From assembly GCA_902584685.1 (NCBI GenBank), contig CACIAP010000002.1, forward strand, positions 1 through 64,000: a stretch of DNA of 64,000 nucleotides, given 5' to 3'. Every line of letters starts with the position of its first letter. Position 1 is the first letter of the stretch. The position numbers and the translations under genes are program-made. This document shows, piece after piece, positions 9,340 to 18,550 of this stretch. The notes below the pieces were generated by a model. It ran no database searches. It saw only the letters and a program-made list of their open reading frames with translations, and was not told the DNA's origin. This DNA comes from an uncultured Pelagibacteraceae bacterium. Lineage in GTDB: Bacteria; Pseudomonadota; Alphaproteobacteria; Pelagibacterales; Pelagibacteraceae.

Positions 9340-10161
9340 ATGATTAATACATATGATATATACCTTATCTCTGACTCAACTGGAGAAACATTAGAAAGAA
9401 TATTTCTTGCTATAAAAGCTCAATTTAAAAACTTTAAATATAAAACACACTTCTATTCTTTCACTCGCACAGAAAATCAAATTTCTAAAATTCTTGAAGT
9501 TTCGGAAAAAAATAGCAACGCTATAGTATTATATACAATAGTTGACAACAAATTAGCTAGACATTTATCAAATGAATGCAGTTCAAAAAATATACCGTGC
9601 TTTGGAATTCTAGGAGATTTAATAATTAGCTTTTCAAAACTCTTAGATCAAAAGGCGCTTAATGTTCCAAGCAGACAACATATCATGGATGATGAATATT
9701 ATAAAAAAATTGAAGCCATACAATTTACAATGAATCACGATGACGGCAATTCAGTAGAGGATATTGAAAAATCTGATATCATACTTTTAGGTGTAAGCAG
9801 AACGAGTAAAACGCCAACTTCGATTTATCTTGCAAATAAAGGAATGAAGATATCAAATATACCCTTGGTAAATGAAAAATCTGTTCCCGAAATACTAAAA
9901 AAAAATCCTCAAACAAAATGTATAGTTGGTCTGACGGCAGAACCTGAAAGACTGGTAGATTTACGTAAAAATAGGATGCAGTCTATTAGAGATAACGAAA
10001 GCACAGAATATACAAATTTAGATATCGTTCAAAGAGAGATGGAAGATGCACGAAAACTCTTCCAGAAATATAAATGGCCAAGTATTGATGTAACAAGGAA
10101 GTCTGTAGAAGAAACAGCTGCTTCAATTCTTAAGATACATGATATTTTTATTCAAAAATGA
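9340..10161 (+). CDS. ppsR: Pyruvate, phosphate dikinase / PEP synthase regulatory protein (DUF299, RP001-type)
   Basis: Bifunctional kinase/pyrophosphorylase of the DUF299 family, which inactivates and reactivates PPDK or PEP synthase by ADP-dependent phosphorylation. The start IYLISDSTGETLERIF and the nucleotide loop GVSRTSKTPTSIYLAN (about residues 148-163) are diagnostic. I choose ATG at 9340 (MINTYDIYL). A TTG six bases upstream is also in frame but leaves the protein less typical. First gene rightward of the candidate origin. It overlaps maf by 4 bases (ATGA). Confidence 0.93.
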   Translation: MINTYDIYLISDSTGETLERIFLAIKAQFKNFKYKTHFYSFTRTENQISKILEVSEKNSNAIVLYTIVDNKLARHLSNECSSKNIPCFGILGDLIISFSKLLDQKALNVPSRQHIMDDEYYKKIEAIQFTMNHDDGNSVEDIEKSDIILLGVSRTSKTPTSIYLANKGMKISNIPLVNEKSVPEILKKNPQTKCIVGLTAEPERLVDLRKNRMQSIRDNESTEYTNLDIVQREMEDARKLFQKYKWPSIDVTRKSVEETAASILKIHDIFIQK

Positions 10162-10742
10162 AGTCAATAATTCTGGCATCAAAGAGCGAAGTAAGAAAAA
10201 AAATATTGGATGAAAACAATATAAAATGTACTGTTGAACCGTCTAATTTAGATGAAGATGAAGTGAAGAAATCTTTAATAAGTCAAGGAGCAACACCAGA
10301 ACTTATATCTAAAAATTTAGCCGAATTAAAAGCAAACAAAGTGAGTCAAAAAAGACTAGGAGAAATAGTATTAGGAGCAGATAGTGTTATCGATTTAAAT
10401 GGCCAACTTATCTCAAAACCAACAAATAGAACAGAAGCCATAAGTATTTTAACTTCACTAAACGGCAAATCTCATTTTCTTATCAGTTCAGTTTGTATAT
10501 CTTTAGATGGCAAAATGATTTGGAATTATACTGAAAAAGCTGAGATGAAAATGAAAAACTTCACTAAAGAAGAGCTTCAAGAATATTTAACTAAAATTTC
10601 AGATAAAAACTTATATTCTTATAATGTTTATCAAATAGAAGGAGAAGGAAAAAAATTATTCAGTGAAATTAAGGGAAACGTTGATACAATAATGGGTCTG
10701 CCGGTGAAAAATATTAAAAAATATTTGGAAAATATAATATGA
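10158..10742 (+). CDS. maf: Maf family nucleoside triphosphate pyrophosphatase
   Basis: Maf-like house-cleaning enzyme that hydrolyses non-canonical or unwanted nucleoside triphosphates to monophosphates. Residues 1-16 (IILASKSEVRKKIL) match the family LASxSxxRxxLL start. GADSVIDL near 72 carries the catalytic Asp. The late segment YSYNVYQIEGEGKKLF corresponds to the usual GxYxIQGxG stretch. The 194-residue length is normal. Part of a chain of ATGA overlaps ppsR-maf-aroE-coaE-dnaQ. Which nucleotide it prefers cannot be assigned here. Confidence 0.9.
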   Translation: MKSIILASKSEVRKKILDENNIKCTVEPSNLDEDEVKKSLISQGATPELISKNLAELKANKVSQKRLGEIVLGADSVIDLNGQLISKPTNRTEAISILTSLNGKSHFLISSVCISLDGKMIWNYTEKAEMKMKNFTKEELQEYLTKISDKNLYSYNVYQIEGEGKKLFSEIKGNVDTIMGLPVKNIKKYLENII

Positions 10743-11527
10743 AAAAATTTTGTGTCATAGGAAATCCAATTAATCACTCTTTATCTCCAAAACTTCACAA
10801 CTTTTGGCTCAAAAAAAATAAGATTGAAGCAATATATGAGAAAAAACTCCTTGAAGAAAGAGAAATCCCAAAACTAATTGAGAGCATTAGAAAATCAGAA
10901 ATAAATGGCGTCAATGTTACAGTTCCATTTAAAAATTCAGTAATTCCGTTTTTAGACAGCCTCAGTTCTGAGGCAAAAAAAACGAACTCTGTAAATACTA
11001 TTTGTACAGAAGAAAATAAAATAATAGGCCATAATACCGATATTGCTGGATTTGAATTAGCTTTAAGATACATCAATTATGGTGTTAAAGGAAAAAAGGC
11101 ACTCATAATAGGGGCGGGTGGGGTAAGTCCTTCCATTATCCTCGCATTAAAAAACATGGGATGCGAAAACATCTGTTTAATTAATAGAACATTTGAAAAA
11201 GCAGAAAAAATAAAAAAAACTTTTAATGACATTACCGTCCAAAAATGGGGTGATATCCCTGAGTTTGACATAGCTATTAATGCGACGAGCGTTGGCTTAA
11301 ATAAAGAAAATTTTGATTTGGATTTTAATAAGTTCGGAACTAATAAATTTTTTTATGATGTAATTTACAATCCAAGTGAAACAAATTTTCTTAAAGAAGC
11401 AAAGGTTAATGGTAATAAAACAGAAAATGGTAGAATGATGTTTATATATCAAGCCCACCAATCTTTTGCTTTGTGGAATAAGGTATTACCAAAGATCGAT
11501 GAGGAAACAATAGAAATCTTAAAATGA
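10739..11527 (+). CDS. aroE: Shikimate dehydrogenase (NADP+)
   Basis: Reduces 3-dehydroshikimate to shikimate in aromatic amino acid synthesis. Residues 7-16 (GNPINHSLSP) and GVNVTVPFKNSVIPF with the catalytic Lys form the substrate site. GHNTDIAGF, the nucleotide loop GAGGVSPSIILAL and NATSVGL follow in the normal order. 262 residues, typical. Start and stop overlap both neighbours by 4 bases, indicating translational coupling within the origin-proximal operon. Confidence 0.96.
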   Translation: MKKFCVIGNPINHSLSPKLHNFWLKKNKIEAIYEKKLLEEREIPKLIESIRKSEINGVNVTVPFKNSVIPFLDSLSSEAKKTNSVNTICTEENKIIGHNTDIAGFELALRYINYGVKGKKALIIGAGGVSPSIILALKNMGCENICLINRTFEKAEKIKKTFNDITVQKWGDIPEFDIAINATSVGLNKENFDLDFNKFGTNKFFYDVIYNPSETNFLKEAKVNGNKTENGRMMFIYQAHQSFALWNKVLPKIDEETIEILK

Positions 11528-12096
11528 GAAGAATTGCGCTAGTTGGGGATATCGGTTCAGGAAAAACATTCATTTCAAATTTATTTAGATACCCTGTTTT
11601 CAATGCTGATTTAGTAGTTTCAAATCTTTACAAAAAAGATAAGTTTTTATTTAGAAAAATTAAGAAAAGATTTCCTGATAAAGTAATAAACTTCCCTTTG
11701 AAAAAAGAGGAACTCCTTAAAATAATTTTTCAAAATAAGAAAAATTTGAATACTTTAGGCAAAATAATTCATCCAATTGTAAGAAAAAAAATGAAAAATT
11801 TCTTTAGAACAAATAAGAAGAAGAAATTTGTTGTCTTGGATGTACCTTTGTTTTTAGAAAACAGACTAAATACGAAAAAAGATATTATAATTTTTATTGA
11901 GGCAGATAAAAAAAAAATTAAACAAAAACTCAACAAAAGAAAAAATATCAATCTTAAGTTGATAAATATTCTTAGAAACTATCAATTACCAGTAGGATTT
12001 AAGAAAAAAAAATCAACCTTTGTTATAAAAAATAATTTTGTTAGAAACACAGCTAAGAAAAGGGTAAAATTGATTATGAAAGAAATTAGTAAATGA
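11524..12096 (+). CDS. coaE: Dephospho-CoA kinase
   Basis: Final step of coenzyme A synthesis, phosphorylating dephospho-CoA. P-loop GDIGSGKTF is at residues 8-16, followed by FNADLVV, the usual D-A-D region in altered form. LGKIIHPIVR and VVLDVPLFLE (the family's VPLLxE) are clear. At 190 residues it is slightly short and extremely lysine-rich in its second half, which fits the AT-driven composition. Coupled to aroE and dnaQ by 4-base overlaps. Confidence 0.92.
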   Translation: MRRIALVGDIGSGKTFISNLFRYPVFNADLVVSNLYKKDKFLFRKIKKRFPDKVINFPLKKEELLKIIFQNKKNLNTLGKIIHPIVRKKMKNFFRTNKKKKFVVLDVPLFLENRLNTKKDIIIFIEADKKKIKQKLNKRKNINLKLINILRNYQLPVGFKKKKSTFVIKNNFVRNTAKKRVKLIMKEISK

Positions 12097-12758
12097 AAGA
12101 AATTGTTTTAGATACAGAAACAACTGGTCTTTCAGTTGAAAACGGACATCGAATAGTTGAAATAGGTTGTATAGAACTTGAAAATCAAATCTTAACTGCT
12201 AACCGTTTTCATTGTTATCTGAATCCTCAAAGAAAAGTTTCAGAAGAAGCATTTAAAGTACATGGATATTCTGATGAATTTTTGTCCGATAAAAAAAAAT
12301 TTTCTGAAATAGCAGATGATTTTATAAAATTTATAGGTGACAAAAAACTGATAATTCATAATGCTCAGTTTGATTTATCTCATTTAAATAATGAATTAAA
12401 AATATTAGGAAAAAAACCAATCCTAAAAGATCAGGTTATTGACACTTTAGATATAGCACGAGAGAAATTTCCAGGCTCTCAAATTAGTTTAGATGCATTA
12501 TGTAAAAGATTTAGAGTCGATAACTCAAAAAGAAAATTACATACCGCATTAATTGACTGTGAATTATTATCAAAAGTGTATGTTAATTTAATTGACCAAA
12601 AAGAGCCAAAACTAAATTTTTCAGAAAAAAAGAATGAACCAAGAAATAGTGAAAGCATAAAAATTAATTTTTGTAAAAATGTTATTGAGCCCACTGCGGA
12701 AGAACTTAAATATCATCAAAATTTTCTTAAAAAATCTTTAAAAAAAAACTACTTCTGA
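12093..12758 (+). CDS. dnaQ: DNA polymerase III epsilon subunit (3'-5' proofreading exonuclease)
   Basis: Proofreading exonuclease of the replicative polymerase. DEDDh exonuclease motifs are in order: LDTETTGLS (residues 5-13), HNAQFDLSHLN (motif II) and HTALIDCELL (motif III with the catalytic His and Asp). The C-terminal 60 residues resemble the tail that binds the alpha subunit. 221 residues is near normal. Last gene of the ppsR-maf-aroE-coaE-dnaQ run. It is convergent with secB, with a 10-base overlap of their ends. Confidence 0.95.
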   Translation: MKEIVLDTETTGLSVENGHRIVEIGCIELENQILTANRFHCYLNPQRKVSEEAFKVHGYSDEFLSDKKKFSEIADDFIKFIGDKKLIIHNAQFDLSHLNNELKILGKKPILKDQVIDTLDIAREKFPGSQISLDALCKRFRVDNSKRKLHTALIDCELLSKVYVNLIDQKEPKLNFSEKKNEPRNSESIKINFCKNVIEPTAEELKYHQNFLKKSLKKNYF

Positions 12759-13171
12759 TTTTTTTTAAACATTTCTTGAAAATTAATTCTTTTTTCTAAT
12801 TTGATTTCTGGATAACCTATTGATTTTACAATTTCGAAAAATTTTTTTTCTATCTCAGGGTATATTTCAGTAGGTACATCGCTTAAAAAAATTTTTTTTA
12901 ATTCATCTTTATTAACAGCAGACTCCTCAACCCTTATAACTGTAGTGTGCGTCATTTCAAAATATGCCTTTTTGTCTTTTTCAGTTTTGTTATCAAAAGT
13001 TAATTTTATATCTACTTCTGCCATATTATTTTTTAATGGCATGGAGTTTATGTCTATTCCTAATGAATATTTTGGAATATTATCTTTGAGATAAATAAAA
13101 TTTTCCGTGCTAGATATTCTTGAAGATATATCTTTAACATAAGAAATTAGAATCTTATAATTTTTTGCCAT
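12749..13171 (-). CDS. secB: Protein-export chaperone SecB
   Basis: Homotetrameric chaperone that keeps preproteins unfolded for SecA. The pattern YKILISYVKDISSRISSTEN, a central DIKLTF strand and ETHTTVIR-like strand (here FEMTHTTVIR) fit SecB. Its place next to dnaQ and fxsA is the conserved alphaproteobacterial order. I choose ATG at 13171 (MAKNYKIL) because AAGGAT precedes it at a proper distance. The upstream in-frame start at 13204 would overlap fxsA by 50 bases. About 140 residues, slightly short. Sequence conservation is modest, hence some caution. Confidence 0.85.
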   Translation of the reverse strand: MAKNYKILISYVKDISSRISSTENFIYLKDNIPKYSLGIDINSMPLKNNMAEVDIKLTFDNKTEKDKKAYFEMTHTTVIRVEESAVNKDELKKIFLSDVPTEIYPEIEKKFFEIVKSIGYPEIKLEKRINFQEMFKKNQK

Positions 13172-13589
13172 TTTCATCATCCTTATCTTCAAATTCTCCT
13201 TCAATCAAATCATCTTTAATTTGAACCTCATCTTTTTTGTCTTTTTCTTTTTTTGTAATTAATTTAAAAACCAATCTTCTAGTGAAAGGAAATATTATCA
13301 AGAAACCTAAAATGTCAGTGGCAAACCCTGGTAAGATTAATAAAATTGCTGCTATCGCTAATGCAGCCCCAGACATTAACTCAAATAAAGGCATTTGGTT
13401 TTTATAAAGTTGAGTAACACCAGATTTCAGTGTATTTAGGCCCTCGTATCTCACGTAATAAACACCAATTATAGCTGTGAGGAAGATTAAGGAGACTGTT
13501 GTGAAAGCTCCAATTTCGCTTCCAATTTTTATAAATAAATAAATTTCAAGAATTGGGATCAAAATTATCAATAAAAGTACTGTGTTCAT
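13155..13589 (-). CDS. fxsA: FxsA family membrane protein
   Basis: A 144-residue inner-membrane protein. It matches FxsA through the N-terminal IPILEIYLFIKIGSEIGAF helix, the YVRYEGLNTL segment and the GAALAIAAILLILPGFATD helix followed by GFLIIFPFTRR. E. coli FxsA overproduction blocks phage T7 exclusion by F; the native role is unclear. The C-terminal 30 residues are acidic and lysine-rich. It precedes secB on the minus strand and diverges from timA over a 58-base gap. Confidence 0.9.
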   Translation of the reverse strand: MNTVLLLIILIPILEIYLFIKIGSEIGAFTTVSLIFLTAIIGVYYVRYEGLNTLKSGVTQLYKNQMPLFELMSGAALAIAAILLILPGFATDILGFLIIFPFTRRLVFKLITKKEKDKKDEVQIKDDLIEGEFEDKDDENGKKL

Positions 13590-13647
13590 TTGTCTTTAAC
13601 TTAAATTGCTTGTTGAAATTAAGCAATAGAGTAAATACTATTTAAAT

Positions 13648-14235
13648 ATGAATTATAGTTTTGAATATTTAGATATAATTTTATTGGCTATGATAGCTGG
13701 TTTTATTTTTCTAAGGTTAAGAGGGATCTTAGGCAAAAGATCAGGTTATGAGGACGATATATCAAATAGCTTTCCACATGATATGCCAGAAATGAAAACT
13801 TCACAAAAGCCAAACTTCAGAAATTTCGATGAAAATGCGAAGAAAGATTTTATTGAAGGTGCAAAGGTAGCTTATGAAACAATCATTACAAATTTTTCAA
13901 AAGGTTCAATAAAAGAAATTAAAAGTTTATTAGATAGAAAAGTTTTAAATCAATTTCAAGAAGCAATTTCTAATAGAGAAAAAAATGGAATTAAATCTGA
14001 GACAACTTTTATTGGAATAAACTCAGCAGAGATTAAAAATCATGAGCAAAAAGATAATGTACTTGAAGTAACAGTTGATTTCATAAGCGAAATCATTTCG
14101 TGTAATAGAGATAAAAATTCAAAGATTTTAACAGGAGATCCAGAAAAAGTTAAAAAAGTATACGATACTTGGAGATTTTCAAGAAACTTAAACTCAAATG
14201 ATCCAAATTGGATTCTAGTTGAGACTAATATTTGA
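13648..14235 (+). CDS. Tim44/TimA-like domain protein
   Basis: One N-terminal membrane helix (about 8-27, IILLAMIAGFIFLRLRGIL) is followed by a Tim44-like C-terminal domain (about 60-190) ending in DTWRFSRNLNSNDPNWILVET, the characteristic W-x-F-xR...P-x-W-x-L block. Bacterial TimA proteins are relatives of the mitochondrial import motor subunit Tim44, probably with a membrane-associated role. In other alphaproteobacteria this gene also lies beside secB/fxsA. A lytic transglycosylase gene, mltA, usually follows but is absent here. Confidence 0.88.
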   Translation: MNYSFEYLDIILLAMIAGFIFLRLRGILGKRSGYEDDISNSFPHDMPEMKTSQKPNFRNFDENAKKDFIEGAKVAYETIITNFSKGSIKEIKSLLDRKVLNQFQEAISNREKNGIKSETTFIGINSAEIKNHEQKDNVLEVTVDFISEIISCNRDKNSKILTGDPEKVKKVYDTWRFSRNLNSNDPNWILVETNI

Positions 14236-14238
14236 TAT

Positions 14239-14661
14239 TTGAGTAAAAAAATATCAGACAAAGATATTAAAGTTTGGAAAAATTTTGTTACGAGCAAAGA
14301 CAAAATCACCCCAAAAGATGATGTGGGCAATTCTTCGGTAGATATAGATAAATCTTCATTCGTAATAGATTTGCATGGTTTTGGTCTTGATCAAGCCAAT
14401 AGTTTTATTGAAAAAACTATCAATGATTGTTTTGAAAAAAATGTTTCAAAAATAAATGTAATTACTGGAAAAGGTTTAAGATCTAAATCAACTGAAGATC
14501 CTTATAAATCATCTGAATTAAGTATATTAAAACATTCCATACCTGATTATATAAGTTCTAATTTGGATCTAATGAAATTGATCAAGAAAATTGATAATAA
14601 GAACGAAAAAAATTCTGGTTCTTTTAATATTTATTTAAAATCAAAGAATAAATTTAGATAA
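14239..14661 (+). CDS. Smr (MutS2-type) domain protein
   Basis: A 140-residue protein whose C-terminal two thirds form a Smr domain: [17 protein letters not shown] with the conserved D-L-H-G, then [12 protein letters not shown] (the family V-x-G-K-G motif) and a final IYLKSK. Smr domains act as nicking or RNA endonucleases in some proteins. The start is TTG, three bases after the timA stop. The 3' end overlaps convergent hslU by 21 bases. Confidence 0.88.
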   Translation: MSKKISDKDIKVWKNFVTSKDKITPKDDVGNSSVDIDKSSFVIDLHGFGLDQANSFIEKTINDCFEKNVSKINVITGKGLRSKSTEDPYKSSELSILKHSIPDYISSNLDLMKLIKKIDNKNEKNSGSFNIYLKSKNKFR

Positions 14662-16005
14662 ATCATTATCCTTGACTAATTGTCCAAGATTTTCTTTAAC
14701 ATATTTGCCATCAATCACAATTTTTTCTCCTGATCTATCTGTTGCAGTAAAACTAATTTCATCCAAAACTCTCTCAATTATAGTGTGAAGTCTTCTTGCG
14801 CCAATATTTTCAACAGACGAGTTCACCTCGCTTGCTAGATTAGCAATAGTATCAATTCCATCTTCAGAGAATTCTAAATCAACATTTTCAGTTTTTAATA
14901 AAGCTTTGTACTGTTTAATTAAACTGTTATCTGGCTCTTTTAAAATTCTTTTAAAGTCAGAACTATTTAATGCATCAAGCTCAACTCTTATTGGCAATCT
15001 TCCTTGTAATTCGGGAAGTAAATCTGAAGGTTTAGCAAGTTGGAAAGCTCCTGATGCTATAAATAATATATGATCTGTTTTTACTGGTCCATACTTTGTA
15101 CTTACAGTAGTACCTTCTATTAATGGTAACAAATCTCTCTGAACTCCTTCTCTTGATACATCTCCACCAACCCTGTCAGTTCTTGCAGAAATTTTATCAA
15201 TTTCATCTAAGAAAACAATTCCGTTATTTTCAGTCACATTTTTTGCAGACTTAATAATTTTATCTTGTTCAATAAGTTTATCGGCTTCTTCATTTAATAA
15301 GATTTCATGAGACTCTTTTACAGTCATCTTTTTCTTTTTTGATTTATTGCCCATTGATTTACCGAGCATGTCTCCAATATTTATCATTCCAATGTTTGCA
15401 CCACTCATTCCAGGTATTTCAAAGCTTGGCATGTTTCCACTCTCGTTAACCGGAACTTCAATTTCATTGTCGTCTAAGTCTCCGTTTCTAAGTCTCTTTC
15501 TAAAGCTTTCTCTTGTTGCCACACTCGCTTTGTTTCCCACTAGAGCATCTAATACTCTTTCTTCAGCAAGCTTTTGAGCTTTAGCATGAACTTCTTTTCT
15601 TTTCTTAACTTTTTCCATTGCAATAGCAATTTCAAGCAAGTCTCTTATGATTTGTTCCACATCTCTTCCGACATAACCAACTTCTGTAAATCTTGTAGCT
15701 TCAACCTTTACAAAAGGTGCTTCAGCTAATTTAGATAGTCTTCTTGATATCTCAGTTTTACCAACACCAGTTGGTCCAATCATTAATATATTTTTAGGCA
15801 AAACTTCATCTCTCATTTCACCTTTCAAAGCTTGTCTTCTCCATCTATTTCTAAGAGCAATAGCAACAGCCCTTTTTGCTTTATTTTGTCCAACAACGTA
15901 TCTATCTAACTCAGATACAATTTCTCTAGGTGAAAGAGAATCTATATGATTCTTTTTTTCCTCAGAATTTTTTTTAGGAAATGACTTTATGTTTGATTTT
16001 TCCAT
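14641..16005 (-). CDS. hslU: HslUV protease ATPase subunit HslU (ClpY)
   Basis: AAA+ unfoldase that feeds substrates into HslV. Family features are [21 protein letters not shown] near residue 25, P-loop GPTGVGKTE, the [15 protein letters not shown] pore-loop region (GYVG), an inserted I domain (about 120-230), Walker [12 protein letters not shown] and sensor [18 protein letters not shown]. The chain ends in SKFIL, the C-terminal tail that docks into HslV. 454 residues. Directly downstream of hslV, with the hslV stop and hslU start meeting at 16005. Confidence 0.98.
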   Translation of the reverse strand: MEKSNIKSFPKKNSEEKKNHIDSLSPREIVSELDRYVVGQNKAKRAVAIALRNRWRRQALKGEMRDEVLPKNILMIGPTGVGKTEISRRLSKLAEAPFVKVEATRFTEVGYVGRDVEQIIRDLLEIAIAMEKVKKRKEVHAKAQKLAEERVLDALVGNKASVATRESFRKRLRNGDLDDNEIEVPVNESGNMPSFEIPGMSGANIGMINIGDMLGKSMGNKSKKKKMTVKESHEILLNEEADKLIEQDKIIKSAKNVTENNGIVFLDEIDKISARTDRVGGDVSREGVQRDLLPLIEGTTVSTKYGPVKTDHILFIASGAFQLAKPSDLLPELQGRLPIRVELDALNSSDFKRILKEPDNSLIKQYKALLKTENVDLEFSEDGIDTIANLASEVNSSVENIGARRLHTIIERVLDEISFTATDRSGEKIVIDGKYVKENLGQLVKDNDLSKFIL

Positions 16006-16520
16006 TATATTTTCTCAATTCTAATATTATTATTTGTAAAAACGCAGATATCAGCCGCAACTTTAATCGCTTTTTTTGCAACTTCTTCAGCATTTAATTC
16101 TGTATCCATTAAAACCTTTGCAGCTGCAAGAGCGTAGTTTCCGCCTGATCCAATTCCAATAACATCTCCTTCAGGTTCTAAAACATCTCCAGTTCCTGAA
16201 ATTATAAAACTTTTTTCTTTATCACCAATTGCCATTAACGCTTCAAGACGTCTTAAGTATTTATCGGTTCTCCAATCTTTAGCTAGTTCGACTGCGGCTC
16301 GGGTTAAATTTCCTGCATGTTTTTCAAGTTTAGCTTCTAATCTTTCAAAAAGAGTTAATGCATCTGCTGTTGATCCTGCAAAACCTGCTATCACATTTCG
16401 TTTCTCAATTTTACGAACTTTGTTAGCATTGCTTTTAATAACAGTATTTCCCATGCTGACCTGGCCATCACTTGCCACAACTACGTCATTTTTTTTTCTT
16501 ACTAATACAATTGTTGTCAT
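16005..16520 (-). CDS. hslV: HslV peptidase subunit (ClpQ)
   Basis: Threonine peptidase of the HslUV complex. The catalytic Thr is residue 2 of [20 protein letters not shown], which fixes the translation start. [15 protein letters not shown] and [19 protein letters not shown] are family landmarks. 171 residues, usual. No Shine-Dalgarno-like purine run precedes the ATG. A heat-shock-type promoter ends only 6 bases upstream, predicting a leaderless or nearly leaderless mRNA. Confidence 0.98.
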   Translation of the reverse strand: MTTIVLVRKKNDVVVASDGQVSMGNTVIKSNANKVRKIEKRNVIAGFAGSTADALTLFERLEAKLEKHAGNLTRAAVELAKDWRTDKYLRRLEALMAIGDKEKSFIISGTGDVLEPEGDVIGIGSGGNYALAAAKVLMDTELNAEEVAKKAIKVAADICVFTNNNIRIEKI

Positions 16521-16526
16521 GAGGTA

Positions 16527-16555
16527 TAGATGGATATGAATTTCTATTCTTCAAG
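16527..16555 (-). promoter_or_regulatory. Heat-shock (RpoH-type) promoter of hslVU
   Basis: On the minus strand, CTTGAA (complement of 16550-16555) is followed by a 16-base spacer and CCATCTA (complement of 16527-16533). This is close to the sigma32 pattern CTTGAA-N13-17-CCCATNTA. hslVU is a classic RpoH target in other proteobacteria. The -10-like element ends 6 bases before the ATG, so transcription should begin at or next to the start codon. Confidence 0.6.
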
Positions 16556-16571
16556 TGGCAAATAAGTTTTG

Positions 16572-16600
16572 TTGATATGACTTAATAATGTAGATATATG
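16572..16600 (+). promoter_or_regulatory. Candidate sigma70 promoter of the hisBHAFE operon
   Basis: TTGATA (16572-16577), a 17-base spacer and TATATG (16595-16600) resemble a housekeeping promoter. The hisB ATG at 16610 is only 9 bases after the -10 element, again predicting a very short or absent leader. This excludes a classical his attenuator leader for this operon. Base composition makes chance matches possible. Confidence 0.42.
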
Positions 16601-16609
16601 TAGGTATAT

Positions 16610-17200
16610 ATGAAGCGAAAAGCATCAATAACAAGAAAAACAAAAGAAACAAAAATTGACGTTGAATTAAATATTGACGGTAAAGGTCAATACAAAATTG
16701 ATACTGGAATAGGTTTTCTTGATCATATGCTTGAACAACTTTCTAAACACTCATCCATTGATTTAAAGGTTAAAGCAAAAGGCGATACACACATAGATCT
16801 TCACCACACAACAGAAGATACTGGAATTGCAATAGGTGAATGTCTTAAAAAAGCATCAAAAAAATTCATTGGAATTAAAAGATATGCTCACGCAATGATA
16901 CCAATGGATGAAACTTTAACTAGAGTTGCATTAGACGTTTCGAACCGACCGTATTTAATTTGGAAAGTGGATTTGAAGGTAGAAAAACTTGGAGAAATGG
17001 ACACAGAACTTTTTAAGGAATGGTTTCAAGCTTTTTCACAATCTGCAGGAATTACATTACATATTGAGAATTTATATGGAGACAATAGTCACCACAAAGT
17101 AGAGTCGTGTTTTAAAGGTTTAGCAAGATCACTTAGAGCAGCGTTAGAAATAGATCCAAAAAATAAAAAAGTCGTGCCATCTACTAAGGGCTCTTTATAA
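16610..17200 (+). CDS. hisB: Imidazoleglycerol-phosphate dehydratase
   Basis: Dehydrates imidazole glycerol phosphate in histidine synthesis. 196 residues, the monofunctional form without the phosphatase domain of enterobacteria. Metal-binding signatures are [14 protein letters not shown] with [15 protein letters not shown] in the first half and the mirrored [25 protein letters not shown] block (here [13 protein letters not shown]) near the end. First gene of hisB-hisH-hisA-hisF-hisE and divergent from hslV, an arrangement conserved in alphaproteobacteria. Confidence 0.97.
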   Translation: MKRKASITRKTKETKIDVELNIDGKGQYKIDTGIGFLDHMLEQLSKHSSIDLKVKAKGDTHIDLHHTTEDTGIAIGECLKKASKKFIGIKRYAHAMIPMDETLTRVALDVSNRPYLIWKVDLKVEKLGEMDTELFKEWFQAFSQSAGITLHIENLYGDNSHHKVESCFKGLARSLRAALEIDPKNKKVVPSTKGSL

Positions 17201-17206
17201 AAATTA

Positions 17207-17833
17207 ATGAACGTAACAATTGTTGATTACAAATCAGGGAACATAAGCTCTGTTATTAACTCATTTAAAGAAGTAGCTGAAAATAAAGTTAAAATTGAAG
17301 TAACTTCTGATGTAAGCAAAATTAAATCCACGGACAAAGTTGTGTTACCAGGCCAGGGATCATTTAAAAGTTGTGTGGATGCATTACAATCTATTAAAGG
17401 ACTTGTTGACTGCCTAAATGAATTTGTAATGAATAAGAAAAAACCTCTTCTTGGAATATGTGTTGGATTACAAATGTTCGCTGATGTTGGATATGAAGAG
17501 TCAGAGACAAAGGGATTGGGTTGGATCTCAGGCAAAGTTACAAAAATAGATAATCAAAATGGCAAATATAAGCTTCCCCACATTGGATGGAACCAAATAA
17601 ACATAGTTAAAGGTAGTAAAATTTTTAAGGATATAAAAGATAAATCACACATGTATTTTGTTCACAGTTATGAGTTTGTCCCAACTGACAAAAATTCAAT
17701 ATCAGCAACAACTGACTATTCGTCAAAACATGTTTGCGCAGTTGAAAAAGAAAATATTTTTGGCACCCAATTTCATCCAGAAAAAAGCGATAAAACTGGA
17801 TTAAAAATAATCAACAACTTTATAAATTTATAA
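17207..17833 (+). CDS. hisH: Imidazole glycerol phosphate synthase, glutamine amidotransferase subunit
   Basis: Class I glutaminase that supplies ammonia to HisF. The nucleophile Cys lies in LLGICVGLQMFADVGYEE. The remaining triad members are in FGTQFHPEKSDKTG near the C-terminus. The oxyanion-side KLPHIGWNQI and YFVHSYEF segments are normal. 208 residues. Six bases after hisB and immediately before hisA. HisF is encoded one gene further on, so both synthase subunits are present. Confidence 0.97.
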   Translation: MNVTIVDYKSGNISSVINSFKEVAENKVKIEVTSDVSKIKSTDKVVLPGQGSFKSCVDALQSIKGLVDCLNEFVMNKKKPLLGICVGLQMFADVGYEESETKGLGWISGKVTKIDNQNGKYKLPHIGWNQINIVKGSKIFKDIKDKSHMYFVHSYEFVPTDKNSISATTDYSSKHVCAVEKENIFGTQFHPEKSDKTGLKIINNFINL

Positions 17834-18550
17834 ATGAAGATATTTCCAGCAATTGATATTAAAGATAAAAAGTGTGTAAGATTAATTAAAGGTGATTTTA
17901 GTCAAAAGACAGAATACCAAATGTCACCTGTCGAACAGGCAACACAATTTATTGATAAAGGGTTTAAAAATTTACACATTGTTGATCTTGATGGAGCTTT
18001 GGCGGGTGAAACAGTTAATCTTGATATTATTAAAGAGATCGTGAGTAAATTTGATTTTAAAATAGAGGTAGGAGGAGGTGTGAGAGATTTTGATAGTATT
18101 CAAGAGTATGCTGATATAGGTGTAGATAAAATAATCTTAGGAAGTGCGGCGATTAAAGATAAAAATTTTTTGAAAAAGGCTTGTAAGAAATTTCCAAAAA
18201 AAATTGCATTAGGTTTGGATGCAAAAGATGGAAAACTCTCGTTATCAGGTTGGAAAGAAAGTTCAGGCATATCAACTTTAGATTTTTTAACTGAAGTAAA
18301 TGACTACGGTATTAGTAGACTAATTTTTACAGATATTAATAAAGATGGCACAAAAGAAAGTCCAAATTTTGAGGAAACATTAAAGGTTGCTGAAATTTCC
18401 AATTGTCCTGTAATAATTTCTGGTGGTGTATCATCAATAGAGGATATCAAAAAAGCTAAGACATTAAAAAATATTGAAGGTGTTATAGTTGGCAAAGCAA
18501 TATACGATGGTGATATTAAATTAGAGGAGCTGGCTAAAGAAGATGCTTAA
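17834..18550 (+). CDS. hisA: Phosphoribosylformimino-5-aminoimidazole carboxamide ribotide isomerase
   Basis: Amadori-type isomerase, a beta/alpha barrel of 238 residues. The N-terminal [19 protein letters not shown] holds the first catalytic Asp. [11 protein letters not shown] and the C-terminal [20 protein letters not shown] and [11 protein letters not shown] blocks bind the two phosphates. The start follows the hisH stop without a gap and the end overlaps hisF by 8 bases. Confidence 0.97.
   Translation: MKIFPAIDIKDKKCVRLIKGDFSQKTEYQMSPVEQATQFIDKGFKNLHIVDLDGALAGETVNLDIIKEIVSKFDFKIEVGGGVRDFDSIQEYADIGVDKIILGSAAIKDKNFLKKACKKFPKKIALGLDAKDGKLSLSGWKESSGISTLDFLTEVNDYGISRLIFTDINKDGTKESPNFEETLKVAEISNCPVIISGGVSSIEDIKKAKTLKNIEGVIVGKAIYDGDIKLEELAKEDA

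Noticed and set aside
9334..9342. TTG start six bases upstream for ppsR
   Set aside because: The ATG at 9340 gives the usual N-terminus. The TTG adds only two residues and has no better ribosome site.
13169..13204. Longer secB from 13204
   Set aside because: It would overlap fxsA by 50 bases. The ATG at 13171 has AAGGAT upstream and gives a typical SecB start.
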